From: CAYMPH01 sp964529415
GTDB lineage: Bacteria; Spirochaetota; UBA4802; UBA5550
Length of the DNA: 64,000 bases
Direction of reading: 5' to 3'
Assembly: GCA_964529415.1 (NCBI GenBank)
Contig: CAZGWD010000017.1
Span: 16,943 to 80,942 of the forward strand
Part shown: positions 9,596 through 17,250 of the stretch, in pieces
How positions within the stretch are numbered: position 1 is the first letter of the stretch
Layout of the letters: each line of letters opens with the position of its first letter
The notes under the pieces: model-generated
Database searches by the model: none
Told to the model about the DNA's origin: nothing
The model's input: only the letters and a program-made list of their open reading frames with translations
Made by a program: the position numbers and the translations under genes

Positions 9596-10177
9596 ATGGA
9601 TAAAAATAAAAAAGAGCTGTTTGATATTTTATTTGCCAGGTCATTCATTTACAGGGAAGATCCTCCATTCAAGCTTGTTTCCGGCAGAGAGAGTTTCTAT
9701 TATTTTGACTGCAAGGCTGCGACTCTTCATCCGGTTGGTGTTGCTTTAATCGGAATGGTAATGTTCGATCTGATTAAAGATGATATTAAAACTTATAACG
9801 TTAAAGGCGCAGGCGGTCTTACCCTTGGAGCTGATCCTATCTCAGTCTCAACTTCAATTGAAGCATATAAAAATGGAATAAAACTTTCCCCGATAATTGT
9901 CCGCAAGGAGCCAAAGCAGCACGGTACAGCCAAGTGGATAGAAGGAAGTCTCGAAGGTCTTACAAATGTTATTGTTTATGATGATGTTATTACAACAGGC
10001 GGATCCACAATAAAGGCAATTGAAAGATTGCGCGAATCAGGCCTCACGGTCGTTAAAGCTGCAGTGCTCATTGACCGCGAGGAGGGGGGACGTGAAGCAA
10101 TTGAAAAAACCGGTGTTGAAGTCCTGTCATTGTTTAAAAGATCAGATTTTGATAAAAGAAGATTATCCGGAGAATAA
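9596..10177 (+). CDS. pyrE: Orotate phosphoribosyltransferase
   Basis: A 193-aa enzyme that joins orotate and PRPP to give orotidine monophosphate in de novo pyrimidine synthesis. The PRPP-binding motif is VIVYDDVITTGGST (about residues 125-138). Upstream are the family stretch VSGRESFYYFDCKAATLHP and the flexible-loop segment RKEPKQHGTAKWIEG. The length is slightly short of the usual ~210 aa but complete. AGAGG lies about 8 bp before the ATG. No other pyr genes are in the window. It converges with the MORN gene, and only 2 bp separate the two stop codons. Confidence 0.93.
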   Translation: MDKNKKELFDILFARSFIYREDPPFKLVSGRESFYYFDCKAATLHPVGVALIGMVMFDLIKDDIKTYNVKGAGGLTLGADPISVSTSIEAYKNGIKLSPIIVRKEPKQHGTAKWIEGSLEGLTNVIVYDDVITTGGSTIKAIERLRESGLTVVKAAVLIDREEGGREAIEKTGVEVLSLFKRSDFDKRRLSGE

Positions 10178-10191
10178 AATTATTCTCCGGT
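10168..10191. terminator. Palindrome containing both convergent stop codons
   Basis: CCGGAGAATAA and TTATTCTCCGG, separated by AA, form a perfect 11-bp inverted repeat that includes the pyrE stop (10175-10177) and the MORN stop (10180-10182). It could serve as a shared terminator, although no T-run follows. Confidence 0.45.
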
Positions 10192-11181
10192 GAATTCCCC
10201 GTTTAACCAGTTGCCGTTATTTACTACCTGGCCATTTGCATCATAAAGCGTTCCTTTGCCGTGATATTTGCTATTTTCCCACTGACCTACGTATTTCCTT
10301 CCATCAGAAAAAATAAAAGTACCTGTTCCGCTGTAATTATTTTCCACCCAGTCGCCATCGTATTTATCGCCATTTTTAAAAGTGAATGTTCCCCTGCCGT
10401 GATATTTATTCTGAGACCAGCTGCCTTCATATCTGTCTCCATTGCTGAAAGTAAAAATTCCGAGGCCCTCATACATGTTTTCTTTCCAGTCGCCGAAATA
10501 TCTGTCGCCGTTTGTAAATGTAAATGTTCCTTTGCCGTGATATTTATTATCAAGCCAGTCCCCTGTGTATTTTTCGCCGTTAGCAAAAGTGAAATTTCCC
10601 CTGCCGTGATATTTATTATCCTTGAAGTCGCCTTCGTATCTGTCGCCGTTAGTAAATGTAAAAACGCCTTTTCCATTATACATCCCGTCAAGAAACAATC
10701 CTTCGTATTTTTCTCCGTTTGAAAATGAAAAAATACCCTTTCCGCTGTATTTGCCATTTACATAATTGCCTTCATATTTATTTCCGCCGGTGAATAGATA
10801 TATGCCGAATCCGCTGTAGTTTCCGCCTGCGAATCCGCCGTTATATTTGTCCCCATTGGAGAAAGTATATGAGCCTTTCCCGTGAGGCAGATCGTTCTTG
10901 AACTGCCCGTCATACACATCGCCGTTGTAATATGTTTCCACGCCTTTTCCATCTGCAAGACCGTTTATGAAAGTTCCTTCATATTTTGAACCGTCGGTTC
11001 TTTTTAATACGCCTGAACCATTCAGGCAGTTTCCGGAAATGCAAACAGGTTTATTTTCGTCTTCATTCCTTTCTGGCTCTATTATCAAATCATTTGAAGA
11101 TTCTTCCTGTGCTGATAAAGGCATATAAACTGCAAATAATGCAAAAATTGAAATTAAGAACATAGATAATTTTTTTTTCAT
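10180..11181 (-). CDS. Exported MORN-repeat protein (12 repeats)
   Basis: A 333-aa protein with a cleavable signal peptide (MKKKLSMFLISIFALFAV, cleavage near ...LSAQ). A short acidic linker with two cysteines follows, then about 12 tandem 23-residue MORN repeats from residue ~55 to the end. A typical unit reads GKGTFTFTNGDRYFGDWKEN. MORN repeats form extended beta-hairpin rods and often mediate protein or lipid contacts. No catalytic domain is present. The start is set by GGAGGAATT just before the ATG. It follows the 274-aa envelope protein gene by 36 bp on the same strand, so the two are probably co-transcribed. Function unknown; a periplasmic or surface structural role is likely. Confidence 0.88.
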   Translation of the reverse strand: MKKKLSMFLISIFALFAVYMPLSAQEESSNDLIIEPERNEDENKPVCISGNCLNGSGVLKRTDGSKYEGTFINGLADGKGVETYYNGDVYDGQFKNDLPHGKGSYTFSNGDKYNGGFAGGNYSGFGIYLFTGGNKYEGNYVNGKYSGKGIFSFSNGEKYEGLFLDGMYNGKGVFTFTNGDRYEGDFKDNKYHGRGNFTFANGEKYTGDWLDNKYHGKGTFTFTNGDRYFGDWKENMYEGLGIFTFSNGDRYEGSWSQNKYHGRGTFTFKNGDKYDGDWVENNYSGTGTFIFSDGRKYVGQWENSKYHGKGTLYDANGQVVNNGNWLNGEFTGE

Positions 11182-11217
11182 GGAAAATTCCTCCGGTTTT
11201 TTTATTAATGATTTAAA

Positions 11218-12042
11218 CTACATAAACGGCACACCCATAGTAATTCCTGCTGAAAATCCTCTGTTGTTGTCAAGTAAATCCAGAAATAGAATATCGAGAT
11301 TTAATTTAAAATTTTTATCCTGCATGAAAATTATTCTGAAACCCGTGTTGAGAACTCCCCTGTCATAATTATTAACACCGGATCTCGGATTTATGCTGTA
11401 GGAATAGTTCGCAAAGTCTGTAATCCAGTGAACATATCCCTTGAGATAGTCCGGGGCAATGTTAAGATCAAAGCCCATTGAAAAATCAATATTTGCCAGC
11501 ATGCTTTTTCTGAATGTATAACCTATTAAAATTGATGTTTCTGCAGGCCAGGAAAATATTGAACCGCTGTAAGTATAAACGAAATACAGCTGACCTGCGA
11601 GTTCTGTAATGTTTGGATTTTTATTGTCAAAGTTGATGATTTGAAAATTACCGCCTATTGCAGCTGCAGACTGTCCCTTGCCGTAAAATCTCAGTTTTAC
11701 AGGAAGTAAAATGTCGTTGTTCTCGGGACTCTGAAAATCTATTGTCATGCCAACTTCCATCAGTCCGAAAAACTGAAACATAACTTTTGGAATGTGCGAC
11801 ATGAACTCAGGATTCGTACTGAAGTATGAATCTACAAAATGATATCCCCAGTCCATTGAAAACCATTTGCTTTCCCAGCCGGTATTGGCATTCGGAGTGG
11901 ATATATAACCGGTTGCTCCGCCAAGAGACATGCTTTTGTAATTGGTTCCGATATATTGATCATCGTTATTTGATCCTTTTTCCGCGAATGCTGAAATGCT
12001 CAGCAATACAAAAGTAAGAATAATTGAGAAGATTCTTGTCAT
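11218..12042 (-). CDS. Exported protein, probably an outer-membrane beta-barrel
   Basis: A 274-aa protein of no family I can name. It has a clear signal peptide (MTRIFSIILTFVLLSISAFA). The rest is rich in aromatic and glycine residues with alternating patterns such as QLYFVYTYSGSIF and the closing ILFLDLLDNNRGFSAGITMGVPFM, which ends in a hydrophobic/aromatic residue as barrel proteins do. An early GGATGYISTPNA stretch resembles the start of some barrel families. It is the first gene of a two-gene unit with the MORN protein, suggesting a joint envelope role. The assignment rests on composition and pattern only. Confidence 0.65.
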   Translation of the reverse strand: MTRIFSIILTFVLLSISAFAEKGSNNDDQYIGTNYKSMSLGGATGYISTPNANTGWESKWFSMDWGYHFVDSYFSTNPEFMSHIPKVMFQFFGLMEVGMTIDFQSPENNDILLPVKLRFYGKGQSAAAIGGNFQIINFDNKNPNITELAGQLYFVYTYSGSIFSWPAETSILIGYTFRKSMLANIDFSMGFDLNIAPDYLKGYVHWITDFANYSYSINPRSGVNNYDRGVLNTGFRIIFMQDKNFKLNLDILFLDLLDNNRGFSAGITMGVPFM

Positions 12043-12169
12043 TCAAATTCTCCTAATGGATAATATCAGACAATATATACTCATTGATAAAAAATATCAA
12101 ATAAAATTCATATTTAAAATATTTTTTAATTTCCGGTTATTGGATGTTTAATATATACTTAATTTTAAA

Positions 12170-12283
12170 TGTGTAAGAAGAGGTGATATGGGGATAGTAG
12201 AGATGAGGAGATGAAGAGATATTTAAGTTTATTCTTTTATCTCCATTATCTCATCTATCTCTTACATCTCCTATTCTTACACA
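12170..12283. repeat. Purine-rich hairpin repeat, copy A
   Basis: The ends are perfect inverted repeats (TGTGTAAGAA and TTCTTACACA). Inside, a left arm of degenerate GGAGAT/GAGATA units pairs imperfectly with a right arm of ATCTCC/TATCTC units. Related copies sit at 13305, 30999, 34459 and 50654. No coding potential. Confidence 0.75.
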
Positions 12284-12324
12284 TATACTGTTGGTATTGA
12301 TTGGATAGATAGGTTTTAAAATTA

Positions 12325-13275
12325 TTAATTTTTTTTGTTATAATAAGGCGATAATTTCAGAATCATTTTTCTTGCAACAGGTTTTGCCATCGGGATAAAA
12401 TATTTTTTCCATCCGAGACAGGCTGCTATTTCCCTTACAATGTCATCAAATGTTTTGCGCTGATATTGCAGTATTTTCTGTGTTTCTTCAGAATCGATCC
12501 AGTCAGTTGCATATTCTTTTTTACTGAATGCTTCCTCAGGAAGAGGGCCGATTCCCATAGCTGTTAGCAGTCTTGCGAGATAATCGCGGTATGTAACCTG
12601 GCAGCTTGTGCCGCCGCCCACGAGCCATATTTTTTTCCAGACTTCATCAGTTTTCATGGCATTTGTTACAGCAAGAGCAGCATCATCAGGGTGCATTGCT
12701 TCAATTCTGTTATCGAGCCCGATCTCAAACATTATCGGATGAGGATCGCGCAGTCCGATAACCGGAACATCGGATAACCTGAAAATGCACCAGTTTAAAT
12801 CTGATGCTGTGACAATCTTTTCACATTCTATTTTGTGTCCCGTGTATGGATCAGTCGGATATACAGGATCATTAAGTTTTCTTGGCGGAGTCTTATGAAG
12901 AGTATGGCCATATACATCAAATGTTGAAGTAAACAAGAGTTTCGGCCTGTTGTCCTGATATTCACACGCATTCACAATATTTTTTGTGCCGTTAATATTT
13001 ACATCCCTCGCATATTCTGTGTTTTCATCGCTTTCAGGCGGAATAACCGCAGCAAGATGTATAACTGCATCCATGCCTGTTATTGCTGATTTCAGCGTTT
13101 CAAAATCGCGTATATCACCCCATACTATATTAATATTTTTTCCGTATGCTCGTGAAGTTTTTCTGTTTTTAGAATTATCGAGATCATAACATCTGACGGA
13201 ATGACTCTGTCTCAGCAGTTCAGATATAACATGCGAACCGATGTTTCCAAATGATCCTGTAAGTAAAATTTTCAT
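12325..13275 (-). CDS. NAD-dependent epimerase/dehydratase family protein
   Basis: A 316-aa extended short-chain dehydrogenase. The N-terminal Rossmann motif is LLTGSFGNIGSHV (GxxGxxG), the stretch VIHLAAVIPP follows at about residue 70, and the catalytic pair is in YTGHK (Y..xK) near 147-151. The substrate is probably a nucleotide sugar or a related carbonyl compound. Position in the genome gives no clue: it is flanked on both sides by hairpin repeats A and B and is followed by a two-gene Fe-S unit on the same strand. Specific activity cannot be called. Confidence 0.85.
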   Translation of the reverse strand: MKILLTGSFGNIGSHVISELLRQSHSVRCYDLDNSKNRKTSRAYGKNINIVWGDIRDFETLKSAITGMDAVIHLAAVIPPESDENTEYARDVNINGTKNIVNACEYQDNRPKLLFTSTFDVYGHTLHKTPPRKLNDPVYPTDPYTGHKIECEKIVTASDLNWCIFRLSDVPVIGLRDPHPIMFEIGLDNRIEAMHPDDAALAVTNAMKTDEVWKKIWLVGGGTSCQVTYRDYLARLLTAMGIGPLPEEAFSKKEYATDWIDSEETQKILQYQRKTFDDIVREIAACLGWKKYFIPMAKPVARKMILKLSPYYNKKN

Positions 13276-13304
13276 ATTTCCATACCTTTTATATAAGTTA
13301 AATA

Positions 13305-13520
13305 TGTGTAAGAACAGGCCGGCGCTATCGGCACATCCTGTGCCTGCGTTGGCACCAACCTCATCGTGAGAACGTGAGATAGGGGGATGGTAGAGATAAG
13401 GGAGTTTTAATTTTTTTATAATATAGTCTCTGTAATGCCACTATATATAATTTATATCTTTTTAAATTTTTATATATCTCCTTATCTCTTAATATCCCCA
13501 TATCTCCTAATGTCTTTTCT
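13305..13520. repeat. Purine-rich hairpin repeat, copy B, with GC-rich insert
   Basis: It starts with the same TGTGTAAGAA as copy A. The left arm GATAGGGGGATGGTAGAGAT and the right arm ATCTCCTTATCTC...ATCCCCATATCTCC pair imperfectly. Between the end motif and the left arm lies a GC-rich segment (13315-13375) with its own small palindromes (GGCACATCCTGTGCC, TTGGCACCAA). Confidence 0.7.
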
Positions 13521-13560
13521 GTTTTCTTTAATATATTTATTATGTGATCAGTTGCCTTTT

Positions 13561-13812
13561 CTATTTAATTGTAATCGCTTTTTCCGGACAAATTTCCACG
13601 CACTTCATGCAGAGCGTGCACAGTGTAGGCCACATAGCCTTGATGCTCCACTTCTGTGGATCAAATTTATCGTTTTTCACCCCGAAAGTCTGATGAAGGA
13701 GAAATACAGCCGGATCACATGCTCTAAGGCATTGAGTACATGAACGCGGATCAATTCCTGCTTCCCCTCCGCATAAGGACTGATCGATTAAAATGGATAT
13801 TTTTTTAGCCAT
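13561..13812 (-). CDS. Small ferredoxin-like 4Fe-4S protein
   Basis: I place the start at the internal ATG at 13812, giving 83 aa (MAKKISILIDQSLCGG...). This ATG lies one base after the stop of the upstream Fe-S gene, whereas the longer frame overlaps that gene heavily. The C-terminal half has a cysteine cluster CTLCMKCVEICP typical of one [4Fe-4S] cluster. An earlier set (SLCGG, CTQCLRACDP) could bind a second, atypical cluster. It is probably an electron carrier or a small subunit partnering the 289-aa protein, with which it is translationally coupled. Its redox partners are unknown. Confidence 0.75.
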   Translation of the reverse strand: MAKKISILIDQSLCGGEAGIDPRSCTQCLRACDPAVFLLHQTFGVKNDKFDPQKWSIKAMWPTLCTLCMKCVEICPEKAITIK

Positions 13813-13813
13813 A

Positions 13814-14683
13814 TTAATATTTACCTGCCATTTCAGGTATTTCATCCCTTGGAACAAGATAGAGAGCATTTTTTGAACAGGCGTGCCTGCATACTCCGCA
13901 TCCATAACACTTGTTTTTATCAATAATTATATGCCCGAGAGTTTTGTCGATTTTAATTGCATCAAATGAACACATCTCAACGCACTTCATGCAACCCGAG
14001 CAGCGCATTGTATTGAATTCAATCAAGTACTCTGCTTTAAAAATTGAAGTTATTCCGAAATCAAGTCTGGGACGGATGCCTGCACATTCAGGATTTTCGC
14101 ATGAGCACAGGTTATTGATATAAGGGAATGGTCCAAACCATATCGTACCTATATATCCTTTTAAATTGTGTTCTTTAAAACGTGCAATCGCTTCCTGTCT
14201 GCTCAGATGAAATTTTTCCTTCTCAGGTATGAACCGCGGAAGTTTTTCGATAATTTCAGACATTACGCCGAAGTTGATGCAGCAGGATTCCTTTACGCCT
14301 CTTGACATATAACGGCACATGCAGTTCTTTTCTATTATAGGCTCTGCAGCGCATTTTTCAAGTATTGCAATTCCATCCTCAAGCGGAACCACCTGGCCTA
14401 TATGACCTTCTGCCATAAACGGATTAGTGGGCGGGTTAGTGCTGTGAAGCATCTTCTCAGCCATGCGTTTAACAAGCCTGCCGACAATTGGAATCCTGAG
14501 AGTATAGCCGAGATTTGCAGGATCAAAGCCGTTTACCTTGCGAGCAGGAATCTGTTCAAAATTAGTATATTGTTCCATCAGAAAATCGCGGAGATTATGT
14601 TTTCTGGCTACTTCTTCTGTATAATGCCTGGCATTTAGATACCATTTTCCGCCAGCACCATGTTTCATGCACAGATCGCACAT
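13814..14683 (-). CDS. Iron-sulfur protein of unknown function with C-terminal 2[4Fe-4S] domain
   Basis: A 289-aa soluble protein. The N-terminus has CDLCMKHGAGGKWYLNARHY. The middle holds KNCMCRYMSRGVKESCCINFG and CSCENPECAG, cysteine groups unlike ordinary ferredoxins. The last ~70 residues form a bacterial-type double ferredoxin (CSGCMKCVEMCSFDA and CYGCGVCRHACSKNA). I recognise the C-terminal domain but not the whole protein. It is the first gene of a two-gene unit with the small ferredoxin. It may link an unknown cofactor or oxidoreductase to ferredoxin. The cysteine-rich middle suggests an additional cluster or metal site. Confidence 0.7.
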   Translation of the reverse strand: MCDLCMKHGAGGKWYLNARHYTEEVARKHNLRDFLMEQYTNFEQIPARKVNGFDPANLGYTLRIPIVGRLVKRMAEKMLHSTNPPTNPFMAEGHIGQVVPLEDGIAILEKCAAEPIIEKNCMCRYMSRGVKESCCINFGVMSEIIEKLPRFIPEKEKFHLSRQEAIARFKEHNLKGYIGTIWFGPFPYINNLCSCENPECAGIRPRLDFGITSIFKAEYLIEFNTMRCSGCMKCVEMCSFDAIKIDKTLGHIIIDKNKCYGCGVCRHACSKNALYLVPRDEIPEMAGKY

Positions 14684-14803
14684 ATCCGGCTCCCTGAATT
14701 TCTAATTTTATGAAATTATATAGATGATCTGCAGGTTTTCTATATAATTATCAAACGGTCAATTGTAATTTTTAAAATTTTATTATGTAATTTGATTATT
14801 TTT

Positions 14804-14830
14804 GAAAAAAAAATCGGATTTTTCCGATAA
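14804..14830 (+). promoter_or_regulatory. Candidate sigma-28 promoter for motAB
   Basis: TCCGATAA at 14823-14830 matches the sigma-28 -10 box (GCCGATAA) in 7 of 8 positions. The -35 region at the right distance is only GAAAAAAA, a weak match. It lies 50 bp before motA. The -10 also forms a small hairpin with TCGGA upstream. Confidence 0.35.
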
Positions 14831-14880
14831 TAATGACAGGATCTTTTTATAACAATTTACCTATTAATGAGAGATAATTT

Positions 14881-15687
14881 ATGGCTGCAAAAAAAGGTTT
14901 AAGCAAACCCGGTTCCGACCCATCGCTTATCATGGGTCTGGGAATCGGTTTTGGCGGAATAATCGTGGGATATATACTTGAAGGGGGTTCGCCGGTATCC
15001 CTTCTGGGTCTGAGCGCCTTTATTATCATCGCCGGCGGCGTTATTGGCGCCCTCACGGTATCCTTCAGCCTGAAGCATGTATTGACGATTCCCAATCTAA
15101 TGAAAGATTCGATGAAATCGGCTCTGGCTCCATCAAAGGAAATGGCAATGCTGCTTATAACTTTTGCAGAGAAAGCAAGAAGGGAAGGTCTGCTGAGTCT
15201 TGAGGAGGATATTGAATCCCTGAATGACCCGTTCTTACAGAAGGGCGTCAAGCTCATAGTTGACGGTACCGACCCGGAGATAGTCAAGGGCACGCTTGAA
15301 AATGATATTTACCTTTTCGAGGAGAGGAAAAAAGAGGAGATTGAGCTTTTCGCTCAGGCAGGCGGATTTTGTCCTACAATGGGAATCATCGGAACGGTTA
15401 CCGGTCTCGTACTGGTTCTCGGGAACCTCGGTGGTGATGCCTCAGCTCTCGGCCACTCAATTGCAGCTGCTTTTATTGCTACACTTTACGGTATCGGGTT
15501 CGCGAACCTGGTATTTCTTCCTGTTGCAAACAAGCTCAAGATGAAAATGAAGCTTGAAATTCTGGGAAAAGAATTTGCATTAATTGGAATGAGATCATTG
15601 CAGACAGGTGACAATCCTTCGCTTATTAAAGATAAACTTCAATCTTTTCTTGAAGAGAAAATTGACAGCGGTGAAGCTGCTGAATAA
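14881..15687 (+). CDS. motA: Flagellar motor stator protein MotA
   Basis: A 268-aa inner-membrane protein of the MotA/TolQ/ExbB family. There are four membrane segments: two near the N-terminus (residues ~15-65) and two after the cytoplasmic loop (~155-210). The loop between them is rich in charge, as in stators where it contacts FliG. The family stretch GFCPTMGIIGTVTGLVLVL marks the third segment. motB follows 28 bp downstream. Together they form the ion-conducting stator that drives the flagellar motor. Ion type (proton or sodium) cannot be read safely. Confidence 0.95.
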   Translation: MAAKKGLSKPGSDPSLIMGLGIGFGGIIVGYILEGGSPVSLLGLSAFIIIAGGVIGALTVSFSLKHVLTIPNLMKDSMKSALAPSKEMAMLLITFAEKARREGLLSLEEDIESLNDPFLQKGVKLIVDGTDPEIVKGTLENDIYLFEERKKEEIELFAQAGGFCPTMGIIGTVTGLVLVLGNLGGDASALGHSIAAAFIATLYGIGFANLVFLPVANKLKMKMKLEILGKEFALIGMRSLQTGDNPSLIKDKLQSFLEEKIDSGEAAE

Positions 15688-15715
15688 AGCAGTAATTTTA
15701 AACTAGAGAATTAAT

Positions 15716-16501
15716 ATGCCGAAAAAAAATAAAGAAGCTGAAAAGGAAAATGCGGAACGGTGGCTGCTTACATATGCGGATATGATCACCCTCCTCATGC
15801 TGTTTTTTATTGTATTGTATTCAATGAGCACTGTGAATCCAGCCAAGTTTAATGAGCTTGCCGTGGGTCTTGAGGCAGCATTCAGCGGAGGTTCCAGCTT
15901 CATTTTTCCAGGAGCCTCGTCCGCATCAAAGGGCTTGATGGAACACAGCGGCAAATATGCAAGCGGGAAACGGCGCGGGCAGGAGACTAGACCATCAGCT
16001 AAACTTAAAAAAACCAAAGCCCTGTTTAAAACAGAAATTGAAGCAAGAACTGCAATGGTCCGCGAAGATGAAAGAGGTCTTGTAATTACACTCGCAAGTG
16101 ATATGTATTTTGAGCAGGGAAGTGCTGTGCTTGAAGGAAATGTAAGAGGTGTGCTCAAAAAAGTTTCAAGCGTTGTTAATTCCATGCCGAATTTTGTCCG
16201 GATTGAAGGCCACACTGATAATGCACGGGCCGGAAAAACCGCTTACGAAACAAATTGGGAGCTTTCCTCGGCAAGGAGCATAAATGTTCTGCGTTATATG
16301 ATACAGGAACAGGCCGTTAATCCTAAAAAGCTTTCTGCAGTTGCATTCGGTGAATCCCGTCCAATTGATGATAATGACACTGTTGAAGGTAAAGCCTATA
16401 ACAGGCGCGTTGATATTGTAATATTAAATGAAAAGTTTCTCGATGAAAAAAGCAGCAGCCCTAAAATTGAAAGGCCTTTGCCTGATGAGGAGTGGAGATA
16501 A
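15716..16501 (+). CDS. motB: Flagellar motor stator protein MotB
   Basis: A 261-aa protein with a single N-terminal membrane helix (RWLLTYADMITLLMLFFIVL) containing the essential aspartate in YAD. A plug/linker region follows, then a C-terminal OmpA-like peptidoglycan-binding domain (about residues 120-250) with VRIEGHTDNARAGKTAYETN, WELSSARS and YNRRVDIVIL. It anchors the stator to peptidoglycan. The linker between helix and OmpA domain is rich in Ser/Lys/Arg. It is co-transcribed with motA and followed by a clear terminator. Confidence 0.95.
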   Translation: MPKKNKEAEKENAERWLLTYADMITLLMLFFIVLYSMSTVNPAKFNELAVGLEAAFSGGSSFIFPGASSASKGLMEHSGKYASGKRRGQETRPSAKLKKTKALFKTEIEARTAMVREDERGLVITLASDMYFEQGSAVLEGNVRGVLKKVSSVVNSMPNFVRIEGHTDNARAGKTAYETNWELSSARSINVLRYMIQEQAVNPKKLSAVAFGESRPIDDNDTVEGKAYNRRVDIVILNEKFLDEKSSSPKIERPLPDEEWR

Positions 16502-16521
16502 AAATTTTTCTGACACGATAC

Positions 16522-16554
16522 AAACGCCGGCTGAATTTAACCGGCGTTTTTTTT
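16522..16554 (+). terminator. Rho-independent terminator of motAB
   Basis: The stem AACGCCGG / CCGGCGTT with a 10-nt loop is followed by a run of T. It directly abuts the stop codon of the opposing lipoprotein gene at 16553. Confidence 0.85.
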
Positions 16555-17086
16555 ATTCCAGGTTTTTTAAAAACACAGCTTTCTCATCAGAACTTATTCT
16601 TATCTGATATGAAAAATTTTCACCTGTAAACGGAGTGAATCTTATTCTGTAGACGGATTTAGAATCGAGCTTTTTTATCGGATCATCTTCAGAAGAGCAG
16701 ACTGTAATGTCTCTTGATCTGTCCCACTGCTGGTCAAAATTTTTACCAATCTCGGAAAAAGTATATTTGTCTTTGCCTGCTTTAAAATTTGCAATATTCA
16801 TCGCCTTTTCAAGCGTGAAATATGTTTTTAAAACAACCTGCTTCCTGCCGAAACTGTCTGCAAAAGCTGTAGCAGATATGGAAATTTTCATGCATTTTAC
16901 CGGCTTTTCCAGCTTAAAATAGGTTTCATAGGCATTAGTTCCGTCTATTTTTTCTTTTGAAACTATAATGTCCCTGGATTCGCCTTTTTCATTAAAATTG
17001 AATTTATAAACATATTCCTGGCCGGTTTTACAGGAAAATAAGAAGAAAATTGAATACAGAATCAGAAAAACGGATATTTTTTTCAT
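16553..17086 (-). CDS. Putative lipoprotein of unknown function
   Basis: A 177-aa protein starting with a lipoprotein signal peptide: MKKISVFLILYSIFFLFSC, lipid-attachment cysteine at residue 19. The mature part has beta-rich, charged sequence and no domain I recognise; a lone second cysteine (TVCSSEDDP) lies near residue 130. It is single, divergent from smc and convergent with motAB. Only the lipobox and export are firmly supported. Confidence 0.7.
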   Translation of the reverse strand: MKKISVFLILYSIFFLFSCKTGQEYVYKFNFNEKGESRDIIVSKEKIDGTNAYETYFKLEKPVKCMKISISATAFADSFGRKQVVLKTYFTLEKAMNIANFKAGKDKYTFSEIGKNFDQQWDRSRDITVCSSEDDPIKKLDSKSVYRIRFTPFTGENFSYQIRISSDEKAVFLKNLE

Positions 17087-17250
17087 GGTTAACCTTTTGT
17101 TTTTTTTTATATACTATAAAAAATTTTCTTGCCTTGTTCAACAGTAATTAAGAAAAGTATAAGTTCGTTAAATTTGCAATAACTTTTACTGTTCGGTCTA
17201 ATCATTGCTGTTTTGCAGCCGAAGACTTTATCTCAGGTAAAAAATACTAT

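Noticed and set aside
10261..10722. 153-aa open frame opposite the MORN gene
   Set aside because: A shadow of the repetitive MORN coding sequence; low-complexity translation, no start signal and no homology I recognise.
13435..13743. 102-aa open frame over hairpin copy B and the ferredoxin gene
   Set aside because: Starts inside the repeat and runs antisense through a cysteine-patterned ferredoxin gene; no ribosome binding site.
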